64,000 nt of DNA from Rhodocyclaceae bacterium. Lineage in GTDB: Bacteria > Pseudomonadota > Gammaproteobacteria > Burkholderiales > Rhodocyclaceae. The stretch spans positions 124,001-188,000 of the forward strand of contig JAHDYG010000002.1 of assembly GCA_023383815.1 (NCBI GenBank), read 5' to 3'. Below the pieces are notes generated by a model. That model worked only from the letters and a program-made list of their open reading frames with translations. It searched no databases and was not told the DNA's origin. This document shows positions 52,330 through 63,589 of the stretch, in pieces (the stretch's first letter is position 1; every line of letters starts with the position of its first letter). The translations under genes and the position numbers were made by a program.

Positions 52330-53525
52330 AGCGTCTCCGGTTGTTCCAGATATTCGGCGAGTCGGGTGAGAAAGCGTGCGCCAACCGCGCCGTCGGTCGC
52401 GCGGTGGTCGGCCGCTAGACTCGCGTGCACGGTGCGCGCGACCACCAGCGCACCGTCGGCAACCCAGGGGCGCTCTACAACTCGACCGAAGCCGACCAGC
52501 GCGACCTGGGGCGGGTAGATCACCCCGAACACCGATTCCATGCCGAGTTCGCCGAGGTTGGTGACCGTGATCGTCGCGTCGCTCAGTTCGGAGCTGCGCA
52601 GCTGTCCTCCGCGTGCCCGCGTCAGCAGGTCGCGCAGACGCCCGGATAGATCCGGCAGGCTCAGTTGGTCAACGTCGCGCAGGGCAGGGGTGACGAGCCC
52701 GCCGCCGCGCAGGCTCGTAGCGACCGCGATCCGGACGTCGGGCGCCTGCAGGAAGGCGCCCTCCGAGTACCAGCCGTTGAGCGCCGGCACATCGCGCAGC
52801 GCGAGTGCGACGGCGCGCAGCTGGAGCGCGGCAAGGAGTGCGCGCTCGGCGAGCGGCCGCGTCGCATTGTGGGCTTCGAGCCAGTCGAGCGCGGCGTCCA
52901 GGCGCAGGGTGGTGCCGAGATAGTAGTGTGGAATGTCGCGGTTCGAGCGCGACATCGCCGCGGCGATCGCCTCGCGCATCGCCTGTTTGCGCGCCTCGGC
53001 ACTCGTGCTGGGGGCTACGCGTGTGGTGCTCGCGGCGACGGGATGCGCTGCGGCGCGCTCGACGTCGGCAAGCTGAAGTGGCGCTCCGGGTTGCGAGGGC
53101 ACGAGGGTGGCTGGGTCGATGCCCAGTTCCACGGCGCGGCGGCGTGCGGCCGGAGAGATGCGCGGGCGTCCGGCTGCGGGCATGGCTGGCGTTGTCGGCG
53201 GGCCGCCTTGCGGCTTTGCCGGTCGTGATGCCCTGGGTGTGCGCTCAGCCGCGGGAGGGGAGGGCTTGTCCGCGCGTCCGGCGGGCTCGGCCGCGCCGCG
53301 CAACACCGCCATCACGGCGCCCACCGGCAGTTCGTCACCCGGGCGCGCGACCAGGCGCTCGACGACGCCTTCGTCCCAGATCTCGACTTCGACCGCGCCC
53401 TTCTGCGTCTCGATCACGCAGACCACCTGGCCGCGCCGGACCGCATCGCCGGGCTTGACCAGCCACTCGACGAAGGTGCCGCTTTCCATGTCGGCACCGA
53501 GCGAGGGCATCGTGAACTCGATCAT
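52311..53525 (-). CDS. 2-Oxoacid dehydrogenase E2 (dihydrolipoamide acyltransferase), AcoC-like
   Basis: A 404-aa E2. One lipoyl domain (1-78) has Lys42 in ETQKGAVE, then a Pro/Ala linker, a peripheral subunit-binding domain near 122-155 ([17 protein letters not shown]), and a catalytic domain ending in DHRATDG with His374 and Asp378. One lipoyl domain and the E1-alpha/E1-beta partners upstream fit acetoin or branched-chain-type complexes rather than AceF. It overlaps the E1-beta gene by 4 nt. No E3 gene is in this operon; the E3 at 18.0-19.9 kb could serve. Substrate (acetoin, pyruvate, or another 2-oxoacid) is not settled. Confidence 0.88.
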   Translation of the reverse strand: MIEFTMPSLGADMESGTFVEWLVKPGDAVRRGQVVCVIETQKGAVEVEIWDEGVVERLVARPGDELPVGAVMAVLRGAAEPAGRADKPSPPAAERTPRASRPAKPQGGPPTTPAMPAAGRPRISPAARRRAVELGIDPATLVPSQPGAPLQLADVERAAAHPVAASTTRVAPSTSAEARKQAMREAIAAAMSRSNRDIPHYYLGTTLRLDAALDWLEAHNATRPLAERALLAALQLRAVALALRDVPALNGWYSEGAFLQAPDVRIAVATSLRGGGLVTPALRDVDQLSLPDLSGRLRDLLTRARGGQLRSSELSDATITVTNLGELGMESVFGVIYPPQVALVGFGRVVERPWVADGALVVARTVHASLAADHRATDGAVGARFLTRLAEYLEQPETLWKPES

Positions 53526-54529
53526 GCGAGCACCTGATGCACCGTGGCGACGATGTCTTCGACCTGCGGAACCGCGGCATCCTCGAGGTGCTTCGCGTAG
53601 GGCACCGGGACCTCGCGGCTGCATACGCGGGCGGGCGGGGCGTCGAGTTCGTAGAAAACCTGCTCGACGATGCGCGCCATGATCTCGGCGGCGAGGCTGC
53701 CGCTGCGCCAGCCTTCGTCGACGATCACGGCGCGACGGGTCTTGCTCACCGAGGCAACGATGGCCGAGTCGTCGAGCGGACGCAGCGTGCGCAGGTCGAG
53801 CACGTCGGCCGAGATGCCTGACTCGGCCAGCCGTTCGGCGGCCTGCAGGCACTTGTGCAGCATGCCGCCGTAGGTGATCAGGCTGACGTCGCGCCCTTCG
53901 CGGCGCAGCGCTGCATGGTCGATGTCGACGGCGCGGAATTCGGCGCCGATCTCGCCTTCCATCCCGAGGAGCAGCGCGTGCTCGAAGATCAGTACCGGGT
54001 CGGGATCCTCCAGCGCGCTCCACAGCATGCCGCGAGCGTCCTCATGAGTGGCCGGCGCCAGGATGCGCAGCCCCGGAATGTGCGCATACCAGCCTTCGAG
54101 GCTGTGCGAATGCTGGGCCGCGAGCTGGCGTCCGCCGCCGGTGGTCATGCGGATCACGAGGGGAATGTTGAGCTGTCCGCCCGACATGTGGCGCAGCGTC
54201 GCAGCGTTGTTCATGATCTGGTCGAGCGCGAGGAGGCTGAAGTTCACGGTCATGATCTCGACGATCGGGCGCATGCCGTTGAGCGCCGCGCCGATGCCGG
54301 CGCCGACGAAGGCCGATTCGGACAGTGGGGTGTCCCGGATACGGGCCTCGCCGAATTCTTCGAGCAGCCCCTTGCTCACCGCGTAGGTGCCGCCGTAGCG
54401 CCCCACGTCCTCGCCCATCAGGAAGACGCGCTCGTCGCGCAGCAGCGCTTCGCGCAGGCCCAGGCGCAGCGCGTCGCGCCAGGCGAGGCGGATCGTTCCG
54501 GATGCTGCCTTGGCTGCGTGCTTCTTCAT
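53522..54529 (-). CDS. 2-Oxoacid dehydrogenase E1 beta subunit, AcoB/PdhB-like
   Basis: A 335-aa transketolase-pyrimidine/C-terminal subunit. [17 protein letters not shown] near 41-57 and the TPLSE motif near 67-71 are typical of E1 beta; the conserved Glu of GED contacts the TPP ring. The start ([11 protein letters not shown]) overlaps the E1-alpha stop by 4 nt and its stop overlaps the E2 start by 4 nt, indicating tight coupling. Forms an alpha2beta2 enzyme with the previous gene. Family is certain, substrate is not. Confidence 0.9.
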   Translation of the reverse strand: MKKHAAKAASGTIRLAWRDALRLGLREALLRDERVFLMGEDVGRYGGTYAVSKGLLEEFGEARIRDTPLSESAFVGAGIGAALNGMRPIVEIMTVNFSLLALDQIMNNAATLRHMSGGQLNIPLVIRMTTGGGRQLAAQHSHSLEGWYAHIPGLRILAPATHEDARGMLWSALEDPDPVLIFEHALLLGMEGEIGAEFRAVDIDHAALRREGRDVSLITYGGMLHKCLQAAERLAESGISADVLDLRTLRPLDDSAIVASVSKTRRAVIVDEGWRSGSLAAEIMARIVEQVFYELDAPPARVCSREVPVPYAKHLEDAAVPQVEDIVATVHQVLA

Positions 54530-55571
54530 GATCGCGACTCCAGCGGATGGTCGGCAGGCGCCATGCCGGGCGCGCGGGCGTAGATGTCGCGCTCGAGATC
54601 CTCGACCGGTTCCCAGGTGCCGGCCTCGGCAAAGGCGACGGCAGCCGCGATCTCGGCTGCAACCTCGCTCTCGATGCGGCCGAGTTCGCCTTCGTCGAGT
54701 ACACCGGCTGCGATGGCCCGGCCCTGGAAGCGCTCGATCGGGCAATGTTCCTTCCAGCGCTCGACCTCGCCGCGCTCACGGTAGAGCTCGGGATCGAACA
54801 TCGAATGGGCGCGGAAGCGGTAGGTGCGGAACTCAAGGAAGGCAGGCCCGTTGCCGGCCCGCACATGGGCGACGGCCTCGCGCATCGCGTGGCGGACCGC
54901 GAGCACGTCCATGCCGTCGACCGAGCCGCCGCACATGCGGTAGATCCGCGCCCGGGCGGCGAGGTCGGTCTGCGCCTGCGAGCGGGTGAGCGCGGTGCCC
55001 ATCGCATAGAGGTTGTTCTCGCACAAGAACAGCACCGGCAGCTTCCACAGTGCGGCGAGGTTGGCCGCTTCGTGGAACTCGCCTTCGGCCATCGCCCCTT
55101 CGCCGAAGAAGCACGCAGTCACCGCGTCGCGCCCGCGCATGCGGTCGGCGAGTGCGAAACCGACCGCCAGCGGCAACGCGCCGGCGACGATCGCATTGCC
55201 GCCGAAAAAGCGCCGTGTCGAATCGAACAGATGCATCGAACCACCCCGCCCGCGGCTGCAGCCTTCCTGCTTGCCGTACATCTCGGCCATGATCGCGCCG
55301 GCATCCACGCCGCGTGCCAGCGCGTGGCCGTGCTCGCGGTAGGTCGCGAGGATCGCGTCACCAGCACGCAGTTCGGGCACCGCGCCGGCCGCGATCGCTT
55401 CCTCTCCGACATAGAGGTGCAGGAATCCGCGGATCTTGCCAGCGCTGTAGAGTTCGGCGCACTTTTCCTCGAAGCGGCGGATGCGCACCATCTGCCACAG
55501 CAGTGCGCGCGCATCCGCCGCGTGCGCAAACTCAGGGCAGGCAGAGGAGGGCTTGCAGTCCGGCGTCGCCA

Positions 55572-55572
<1 letters not shown>
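54526..55572 (-). CDS. 2-Oxoacid dehydrogenase E1 alpha subunit, AcoA/PdhA-like
   Basis: A 348-aa TPP-binding E1 alpha. It has the [17 protein letters not shown] substrate-loop region, the GRGGSMH motif near 105-111, and the TPP site [13 protein letters not shown] to CENN (E replaces D of GDG, which is common in this family). The start is ATG at 55572 sharing one base with the synthetase stop, or GTG at 55575. With E1 beta and E2 it makes a complex that decarboxylates a 2-oxoacid or cleaves acetoin. Confidence 0.9.
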
Positions 55573-57329
<1,757 letters not shown>

Positions 57330-57424
57330 GGCGCCCTCCGGATGCATGCATCGTCAGGGTCAAGGTAGCGCCATTGGAGGCGGTGGACGTTGACTCCGCT
57401 CAAGGATGGAGCGGATGTCGTTCA

Positions 57425-57649
57425 TCAGAACGGCAGGCGCCTGCGCGGCACTTCCTTTCCGGAGCCCGCTCGCCGGTCGGGCGCGGGCGGCGGAGCGGCC
57501 TTGACTGGTTTGCGAGGCTGGTTCAGCTCTTCGTTTGCAAAACGGACCTTGCCTTCGAGCTCGCAGCCGCGCATGCCGGGCGAGCAGGTGGCGCCGCGCA
57601 CGCGCTGGCAGATGCCGTCCAGATCGTGCGGGCAGCTCCAGGCGCTCAC
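57425..57649 (-). CDS. Small cysteine-rich conserved hypothetical protein
   Basis: A 74-aa protein with four cysteines in regular order: Cys6, Cys14, Cys22 and Cys29, in a CPHD, GICQRV, ATCSPGMRGCE layout, followed by a basic, Pro-rich tail. The spacing (7-7-6 residues between) suggests a metal site. I recall similar small proteins in Rhodocyclales but no function. The GTG start overlaps the AcuB-like stop by 4 nt, which argues that the gene is real. It sits between the CBS-ACT gene and the acyl-CoA synthetase. Confidence 0.65.
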   Translation of the reverse strand: MSAWSCPHDLDGICQRVRGATCSPGMRGCELEGKVRFANEELNQPRKPVKAAPPPAPDRRAGSGKEVPRRRLPF

Positions 57650-58308
57650 GCGGATGCGGCCGGGCTGGTGTCGACCGTGACCTCGTAGCCGGCTTCACGC
57701 AGGCTGGCCACAACCTCGGAGGGGTTGGGGGCCTCGAAGCGGATCACGGCGGTGCGCCCGCCAGCGCCATCGGGCGTGCGCGGTGAAACCACGGCAACGA
57801 TGTAGCCGCCGTGGCTGTTCACGGCAGTCAGCAAGGCGGCGAGCTGGCCCGCACGATCGGGCAGGTGCACAGTGATGCGCGTGGCGCTGTCGATCCAGCA
57901 GCCGGTGACGTCGAGGAAGAAATCCAGCAGATCGACGCTGGTGACGATACCCACCAGCGATTCTCCGTCGAGCACCGGCAGGCAGCCGATCTTGTTGGGC
58001 CGCATCATGCGGCCGGCTTCCTCGACCAGGGTCCGGGGTGAGCAGGTGACGACCTTCTTGTGCATGATGTCGCCGGCCGTGACCTTGTCGAGCAGGTAGT
58101 TGACTTCGCCGCGGTCGAGCGTCGTGATCATCGACGGCTGCGCGCGCTGCACATCGCGGTTCGAAACGATGCCGGCCAGGCGACCCTTGGCGTCGACGAC
58201 CGGCACATGGCGTACCTTCTTGAGCCGCATCAGTTCGGCCAGCTGAGCCAGACGGGTGTCGGTGGTCACCGTCAGGACTTCCTTCGTCATGATCTGTTCG
58301 ACGTACAT
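57646..58308 (-). CDS. acuB: CBS-domain and ACT-domain protein, AcuB-like
   Basis: A 220-aa regulatory protein with two CBS repeats (about 1-60 and 76-135, starting YVEQIMTKEVLTVTTDT and AGDIMHKKVVTCSP) and a C-terminal ACT domain (about 142-215, RITVHLPDRAGQLAALLTAV). This order is that of AcuB of acetoin utilisation. CBS pairs bind adenylates and ACT domains bind amino acids or other small ligands, so it probably senses energy or metabolite state. It is the first gene of the minus-strand acs/E1/E2/ACP operon. Confidence 0.82.
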   Translation of the reverse strand: MYVEQIMTKEVLTVTTDTRLAQLAELMRLKKVRHVPVVDAKGRLAGIVSNRDVQRAQPSMITTLDRGEVNYLLDKVTAGDIMHKKVVTCSPRTLVEEAGRMMRPNKIGCLPVLDGESLVGIVTSVDLLDFFLDVTGCWIDSATRITVHLPDRAGQLAALLTAVNSHGGYIVAVVSPRTPDGAGGRTAVIRFEAPNPSEVVASLREAGYEVTVDTSPAASA

Positions 58309-58704
58309 AGTGATTCACTCCGGTTCCGGTTATCGCTGATTGGAGTATCAGTCAATCCGGATCGATCGGCAAGCAGGGTGCGCAATCGGGGCGCGCCCTC
58401 CATGGGCCGGACCCATGCGGATGCCGTGGATCGATCGTCGGGGGTTGGCCTGACGGATGTTGCGGTGCAGCAAAATCTGTCAGGCCTGTTCGCGGAGTTC
58501 GTCCTGCCAAAGAGGAATTAAACCGCTTACCATATAGTGCGCCGCACGAATTTGATAAATGTCAAAAAATCATCTTGCGAGCGCTGTTTTTGCTATGGCA
58601 TCATCGTTGCAGATCGGCCGGAATGCGCATATCTACGCGGTTCTACAGGGATGGTGGCTGATGTTGGGTTTCTTGCCAGATTGGGTTCACACAGGGGTCC
58701 GGAC
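58309..58704. other. Divergent promoter region between acuB-like operon and coxB
   Basis: 396 nt with no supported gene. It carries a near-consensus FNR/Anr box at 58552-58565, an AT-rich stretch to about 58615 that probably holds the coxB promoter, and TTGACT on the minus strand at 58355-58350 as a possible -35 for the acuB side. An in-frame extension of coxB back to 58537 is probably untranslated. Confidence 0.6.
58552..58565. promoter_or_regulatory. FNR/Anr-like box upstream of coxB
   Basis: TTGATAAATGTCAA differs from TTGAT-N4-ATCAA at one base. It is 140 nt before the coxB ATG in the only AT-rich part of the spacer. It could activate or repress the aa3 oxidase operon with oxygen; the sign is not clear from position. 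Confidence 0.55.
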
Positions 58705-59832
58705 ATGAGTTCTTGCGCGCGATGGGCGGTTCTTGCGATTGCGCTGGCGGCGGCGCAGGCTTCGAGCGCCCAGAGCAGATACAACTTCCAGCAGCCGGTC
58801 TCTGAGGTCGCGGGGCAGATCTACGATCTGCACACGCTGATGCTGCTGATCTGCCTTGTCATCTTCGTGGTGGTCTTCGGGGTGATGTTCTGGGCGGTGT
58901 TCCATCACCGCAAGTCGCGTGGTGCCGTCGCGGCGAAGTTTCACGAGAATACAGTGGTCGAGATCGTCTGGACGATCATTCCGTTCCTGATCCTGGTCGG
59001 CATGGCCTATCCGGCAACCCGAACGATCCTCAACATGAAGGACACCTCCGAGGCAGAACTGACGATCAAGGTCACCGGCTTTCAATGGCGCTGGGGCTAC
59101 GACTACCTGCAGGGCGAGGGCGAAGGCATCCGCATCGTCTCGAACATGTCGACCCCGCGCGAGCAGATCGAGGGCAAGGCCGACAAGGGCGAGCACTATC
59201 TGCTGGAAGTCGACAATCCTCTGGTTGTGCCGGTCGGGCGCAAGGTGCGCTTGCTGACCACGGCCAATGACGTAATCCATGCGTGGTGGGTGCCGGCCTT
59301 TGGCGTGAAGCAGGATGCCATTCCGGGCTTCATCCGCGACACCTGGTTCCGGGCCGAGCAGGAGGGGGTCTTCCGTGGCGTGTGTGCGGAGCTTTGCGGG
59401 CGCGATCATGCGTTCATGCCGATCGAGGTGCATGTGCTGTCCGCGTCCGAATACAGCGCCTGGGCCGAGAAGCAGCTCGCCGCACGGGCAGAGCTGGCGG
59501 CAGAGGCTGCACGCGAGTGGACGCCCGGAGAACTGGCCGAGCGTGGCAGCAAGGTCTATGCAACCAACTGTGCCGCCTGCCATCAGCCCGACGGCAAAGG
59601 CATCCAGCCGGTGTTTCCGGCGCTCGACGGTTCGGCGGTCGTGCTTGGCGAGCATGAGCCGCTGGTCGACACGGTTCTCAAGGGTCGAGCGGGAACCGCG
59701 ATGGCGGCGTTCGGTGGGCAGTTGTCGGATCTGGAGATTGCGGCGGTCACGACCTACCTGCGCAATGCGTGGGGCAACAACGTCGGGGACCATGTGGCGC
59801 CGGCCGAGGTGGCGGCGGGGCGTGCGCGATGA
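58705..59832 (+). CDS. coxB: Cytochrome c oxidase subunit II with fused cytochrome c
   Basis: A 375-aa CuA subunit of an aa3-type (caa3-like) oxidase. A signal-like N-terminus (1-22) is followed by two membrane helices (about 43-65 and 85-105). The CuA ligands are His192, Cys227, Glu229, Cys231, His235 and Met238 in CAELCGRDHAFM. A C-terminal cytochrome c domain has Cys289-x-x-Cys292-His293, so electrons may enter directly. The ATG at 58705 is preferred because the longer frame (58537) adds residues unlike the family. It heads the cox operon. Confidence 0.93.
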   Translation: MSSCARWAVLAIALAAAQASSAQSRYNFQQPVSEVAGQIYDLHTLMLLICLVIFVVVFGVMFWAVFHHRKSRGAVAAKFHENTVVEIVWTIIPFLILVGMAYPATRTILNMKDTSEAELTIKVTGFQWRWGYDYLQGEGEGIRIVSNMSTPREQIEGKADKGEHYLLEVDNPLVVPVGRKVRLLTTANDVIHAWWVPAFGVKQDAIPGFIRDTWFRAEQEGVFRGVCAELCGRDHAFMPIEVHVLSASEYSAWAEKQLAARAELAAEAAREWTPGELAERGSKVYATNCAACHQPDGKGIQPVFPALDGSAVVLGEHEPLVDTVLKGRAGTAMAAFGGQLSDLEIAAVTTYLRNAWGNNVGDHVAPAEVAAGRAR

Positions 59833-59908
59833 GCGCACGGCCCAACCGGTCGGCGGGAGCAATGAATTCCGGTTGGCATGACCCGGCCGGTATCACGGAG
59901 GACGCAGC

Positions 59909-61489
59909 ATGGCGGCGGTAATTCCCGATCAGTCGCACGATCATCCTCACGGTCCGAGCGGACTGATGCGGTGGATCACGACCACCAATCACAAGGACAT
60001 CGGCACGATGTACCTGATCTTCAGCTTCATCATGTTCCTCGCGGGAGGGGTGATGGCGCTGGCGATCCGGGCAGAGCTGTTTCAGCCGGGGCTGCAGGTC
60101 GTGGCGCCGGAGTTCTTCAACCAGCTCACGAGTCTGCATGGGCTGGTGATGGTGTTCGGCGCGATCATGCCGGCCTTCGTCGGTTTCGCGAACTGGCAGA
60201 TTCCGCTGATGATCGGTGCGAGCGACATGGCCTTCGCGCGCATGAACAACTGGAGTTTCTGGCTGCTGCCGCCGGCGGCGATCCTGCTGATCGGTTCGTT
60301 CTTCGTGCCCGGTGGTGCAACCGGTGCGGGCTGGACGCTGTATCCGCCGCTGTCGATCCAGATGGGCATGGGCATGGACATGGCGATCTTCGCGATCCAC
60401 ATCATGGGGGTCAGTTCCATCATGGGGGCGATCAACATCGTCGTCACGATCCTCAACATGCGCGCACCAGGCATGACGATGATGAAGCTGCCGCTGTTTT
60501 GCTGGACCTGGCTCATCACGGCCTACCTGCTGATCGCGGTGATGCCGGTGCTGGCCGGCGCAGTGACGATGCTCCTCACCGACCGCCACTTCGGCACGAG
60601 CTTCTTCAATGCTGCGGGCGGCGGCGATCCGGTGCTGTATCAGCACGTCTTCTGGTTCTTCGGTCACCCCGAGGTGTATATCCTGATCCTGCCGGCCTTC
60701 GGCATCATCAGCCAGATCATCCCGACCTTCGCGAGAAAGCCGCTCTTCGGCTATGCCTCGATGGTGTACGCGACGGCGTCGATTGCGGTGCTGTCCTTCA
60801 TCGTCTGGGCCCACCACATGTTCACCACCGGCATGCCGGTTACCGGGCAGCTCTTCTTCATGTACGCGACGATGCTGATCGCCGTGCCGACCGGGGTGAA
60901 GGTCTTCAACTGGGTCGCGACGATGTGGCGTGGTTCGATGAGCTTCGAGTCGCCGATGCTGTGGGCGACCGGCTTCATCTTCGTGTTCACGATGGGGGGC
61001 TTCACCGGCCTGATCTGCGCGATCGCACCGATCGATATCCAGATCCACGATACCTATTACGTCGTCGCGCATTTCCACTATGTGATGGTGGCCGGAAGCC
61101 TGTTCGCGCTCTTCGGCGGCGCCTACTACTGGCTGCCGAAGTGGACCGGGCGGATGCCGGATGAACGCATCGGCAAGCTGCATTTCTGGTGTTCGATGGT
61201 TTCCTTCAACATCACCTTCTTCCCGTTGCATTTCCTGGGCCTGGCCGGCATGCCGCGGCGGGTTCCGGACTACGCGCTGCAGTTTGCCGATTTCAACGCG
61301 ATTGCCACGGTGGGGGCCTTCGGCTTTGGTCTGAGCCAGCTCATCTTTCTGTGGGTGATCGTCAAGGCAGCACGCGGGGAGGGGCAACCTGCCGCTGCGC
61401 GTGCATGGGAGAACGCGGACGGGCTGGAGTGGACGGTGCCCTCGCCGGCGCCCCACCACACTTTCGAGGAGGCACCGGTCGTGCGCTGA
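59909..61489 (+). CDS. ctaD: Cytochrome c oxidase subunit I
   Basis: A 526-aa heme-copper oxidase subunit I with twelve membrane helices. The CuB/Tyr site is in [14 protein letters not shown] near 246-259, [11 protein letters not shown] near 292-303 holds two further CuB histidines, and HFHYVMVAG near 377-385 the heme ligands. The HPEVY motif is of A-type aa3 oxidases. RNA start near GGAGGACGCAGC. It is 76 nt after coxB and is followed by the 38-aa protein and ctaG. Confidence 0.96.
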   Translation: MAAVIPDQSHDHPHGPSGLMRWITTTNHKDIGTMYLIFSFIMFLAGGVMALAIRAELFQPGLQVVAPEFFNQLTSLHGLVMVFGAIMPAFVGFANWQIPLMIGASDMAFARMNNWSFWLLPPAAILLIGSFFVPGGATGAGWTLYPPLSIQMGMGMDMAIFAIHIMGVSSIMGAINIVVTILNMRAPGMTMMKLPLFCWTWLITAYLLIAVMPVLAGAVTMLLTDRHFGTSFFNAAGGGDPVLYQHVFWFFGHPEVYILILPAFGIISQIIPTFARKPLFGYASMVYATASIAVLSFIVWAHHMFTTGMPVTGQLFFMYATMLIAVPTGVKVFNWVATMWRGSMSFESPMLWATGFIFVFTMGGFTGLICAIAPIDIQIHDTYYVVAHFHYVMVAGSLFALFGGAYYWLPKWTGRMPDERIGKLHFWCSMVSFNITFFPLHFLGLAGMPRRVPDYALQFADFNAIATVGAFGFGLSQLIFLWVIVKAARGEGQPAAARAWENADGLEWTVPSPAPHHTFEEAPVVR

Positions 61490-61519
61490 GGCGTGGCCGG
61501 AGCGCTGGAGGAACAAGGC

Positions 61520-61636
61520 ATGATCGACCAACGCCGCACCCGGGTCCGCAACGTCCGTACCGGGCTTCTGCTCGCAGCGGTTGCGCTGGCCTTCTACCTC
61601 TTCATCCTGATCCGCTATCAGGTGTTCGGACAATGA
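61520..61636 (+). CDS. Cytochrome oxidase small assembly protein (38 aa)
   Basis: A 38-aa single-helix protein, MIDQRRTRVRNVRTGLLLAA and so on, with a basic N-terminus and one membrane helix (about 15-33). GGAGGAAC lies about 9 nt upstream of the ATG. Its stop overlaps the ctaG start by 4 nt (61633-61636). Betaproteobacterial cox operons usually have such a small protein at this place, annotated as an oxidase small assembly protein. Confidence 0.85.
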   Translation: MIDQRRTRVRNVRTGLLLAAVALAFYLFILIRYQVFGQ

Positions 61637-62193
61637 GTGAGATTGCCCGCGAGAATCGCCGGCTGCTCGGCCGCCTGATCGTTGGGTCGCTGGTGATGTT
61701 CGGCTTCGGCTTTCTGCTCGTGCCGTTCTACGAGAAGATCTGCGAGGTGACGGGCATCAACCGCATCGTCCAGCCCGATCGGGTGGCCAACACCCAGGTG
61801 GATGCCGCCAGGCTGATCACGGTCGAGTTCGATGCCAACTCGCATGACGGGGCCTGGGATTTCCGTCCGCTGCAAGGGGCCTTGCGCGTGCATCCGGGCG
61901 AGCTTGCAACCGTCGTCTATGAAGTCGCGAACACGCGCCGCGAACCGATGACCGGGCAGGCAGTTCCAAGCTACGGGCCGCCGCAGGCGGCGCAGTATTT
62001 TCGCAAGATGGAGTGCTTCTGCTTCGCCCAGCAGACCCTCGAAGCGGGTGAGCGGCGGACGATGCCGGTGGCTTTCGTCGTCGACCCGGATCTTCCGGCC
62101 GACGTGAAGACGATCACGCTTTCCTACACTTTCTTCGAGGTCGAAGGGCGGCGTGCGCGCGCGCCCGGCGTGGAGAGCGGACATGGGTCCTGA
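61633..62193 (+). CDS. ctaG: Cytochrome c oxidase assembly protein CtaG (Cox11)
   Basis: A 186-aa copper chaperone for the CuB site of subunit I. One N-terminal membrane helix (about 11-31) anchors a periplasmic Ig-like domain. Copper ligands Cys128 and Cys130 are in MECFCF, with a further cysteine (Cys37) after the helix, as in Cox11. The start overlaps the small protein by 4 nt. Confidence 0.93.
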   Translation: MSEIARENRRLLGRLIVGSLVMFGFGFLLVPFYEKICEVTGINRIVQPDRVANTQVDAARLITVEFDANSHDGAWDFRPLQGALRVHPGELATVVYEVANTRREPMTGQAVPSYGPPQAAQYFRKMECFCFAQQTLEAGERRTMPVAFVVDPDLPADVKTITLSYTFFEVEGRRARAPGVESGHGS

Positions 62194-62198
62194 GGCGC

Positions 62199-62423
62199 AT
62201 GCGCGAAGAAGAAGACGATCCGAGTGCCAGGGATTCTGGGCGTGCGGGGTTTCTTGCCACGATCAAAGCCGTGCTGTGGGCGTTTTTCGGCGTGCGACGC
62301 GGTCGCGATCATCGACTCGATGCGGCCTCGCTCGATCCGAAGGCCGTCATCCTCGCGGGACTGCTCGGGGGCGTGCTCTTCGTGCTGGGTCTGCTGCTCG
62401 TAGTGCACGCGGTGGTGGACTGA
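62199..62423 (+). CDS. DUF2970 small membrane protein
   Basis: A 74-aa protein with one clear C-terminal membrane helix (about 50-72) and an FLATIKAVLWAFFGVRRG segment (18-35) typical of DUF2970. These proteins are found in betaproteobacterial cox operons, but their function is unknown. It begins 5 nt after ctaG and is followed by ctaE after 66 nt. Confidence 0.85.
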   Translation: MREEEDDPSARDSGRAGFLATIKAVLWAFFGVRRGRDHRLDAASLDPKAVILAGLLGGVLFVLGLLLVVHAVVD

Positions 62424-62489
62424 GCTGCGAACCGGAATCGATCACGGGCAGAACGACAACAGAATCTGGCGCTCACAGGGGGTAAGACG

Positions 62490-63341
62490 ATGAATCCTTC
62501 GCTGGACAAGTACTTCGTACCGGAACCGTCCAAGTACCCGATCTTCGGCTCGATCGCGCTGCTGCTGTTCGGTGCCGGTGCGGTAATGTGGCTGAACGAG
62601 GTTGGACCCGGCCCGATCGTGTTCTTTCTCGGCATTGCGGTCCTGATCTACATGCTGTTCGGCTGGTTCGGGCAGGTCGTGCGCGAGTCCGAAGGCGGCA
62701 AGTATGGAAAACGGGTGGATGCATCGTTCCGTTGGTCGATGGGCTGGTTCATCTTCTCGGAGGTGATGTTCTTCGCGGCCTTCTTCGGCGCACTGTTCTA
62801 CATCCGTGTGCTGAGCGTGCCTTGGCTTGCGAGCGGTGACAACGAGGCGCTGCTGTGGCAGGGATTCACCGGAAACTGGCCGACGGCCGGGCCGACGGCG
62901 GCGGAGACCTTCACGCCGATGGGCGCCTGGGGCATTCCGGCCTTGAATACGCTGATCCTTCTGACTTCCGGGGCGACGCTGACGTGGGCACATCACGGCC
63001 TGATCAAGGGGCGGCGTGATCAGCTGCGCAACGGGCTGCTGATGACGATCCTCCTCGGACTGACCTTTCTCGGCTTCCAGATCTATGAATACTTCCATGC
63101 CTATGCGGATCTGAACCTGCGCCTGACCACCGGCATCTACGGTTCGACCTTCTTCATGCTGACGGGCTTTCATGGTCTGCACGTGACGATCGGGGCGATC
63201 ATGCTGACGGTGATGTTCTTCAGGGTTCAGGCGGGACACTTCAGGCCGGATCACCACTTTGCCTTCGAGGCGACGGCCTGGTACTGGCATTTCGTCGATG
63301 TCGTATGGCTGATCCTGTTCGTCGTCGTCTATTGGCTGTAG
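62490..63341 (+). CDS. ctaE: Cytochrome c oxidase subunit III
   Basis: A 283-aa subunit III with seven membrane helices. RWSMGWFIFSEVMFF (near 80-95) carries the conserved Glu, and the FHGLHVTIGA motif near 224-233 is a hallmark. A GGGGGTAAGACG ribosome site precedes the ATG. It completes the structural genes of the aa3 oxidase. It is followed by the divergent DUF2909 gene. Confidence 0.95.
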   Translation: MNPSLDKYFVPEPSKYPIFGSIALLLFGAGAVMWLNEVGPGPIVFFLGIAVLIYMLFGWFGQVVRESEGGKYGKRVDASFRWSMGWFIFSEVMFFAAFFGALFYIRVLSVPWLASGDNEALLWQGFTGNWPTAGPTAAETFTPMGAWGIPALNTLILLTSGATLTWAHHGLIKGRRDQLRNGLLMTILLGLTFLGFQIYEYFHAYADLNLRLTTGIYGSTFFMLTGFHGLHVTIGAIMLTVMFFRVQAGHFRPDHHFAFEATAWYWHFVDVVWLILFVVVYWL

Positions 63342-63375
63342 CCGGAATGCGGGTGCCAGTGCAACGGTCCGTGCT

Positions 63376-63570
63376 CTAGAGCCGGCCATCGATCCATCCG
63401 GCCGCGTAGCCCGCAACGAGCAGAACGAACAGTGCGGCCGAGAGCGCGACCCGCAGGCTGAGCGCCTTCACGGTGCGGGTTCCGGTGCCGCGATCGCGTA
63501 CGAGATAGAACAGGGCCGAGCCGAGACTGGCGACGATCAGGAGCAGAAAGAGGATGACGATCCAGCGCAT
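63376..63570 (-). CDS. DUF2909 twin-transmembrane protein
   Basis: A 64-aa protein of two membrane helices (about 2-22 and 40-58) with RDRGTGTRTVKALSLRVALS between them, matching DUF2909 proteins found beside cox and surf1 genes in betaproteobacteria. It is on the opposite strand to the cox operon. Its ATG at 63570-63568 touches the earliest possible surf1 start. Role in oxidase assembly is inferred from location only. Confidence 0.8.
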   Translation of the reverse strand: MRWIVILFLLLIVASLGSALFYLVRDRGTGTRTVKALSLRVALSAALFVLLVAGYAAGWIDGRL

Positions 63571-63589
63571 GTCAGCGGTCCCGGATGAA

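Noticed and set aside
58537-58704. N-terminal extension of coxB
   Set aside because: It would precede the normal signal-like start and overlap the FNR-like box.
59747-61633. 628-codon minus-strand open frame opposite ctaD
   Set aside because: Antisense to cytochrome oxidase subunit I; composition is rich in His, Arg, Glu and Asp with no domain.
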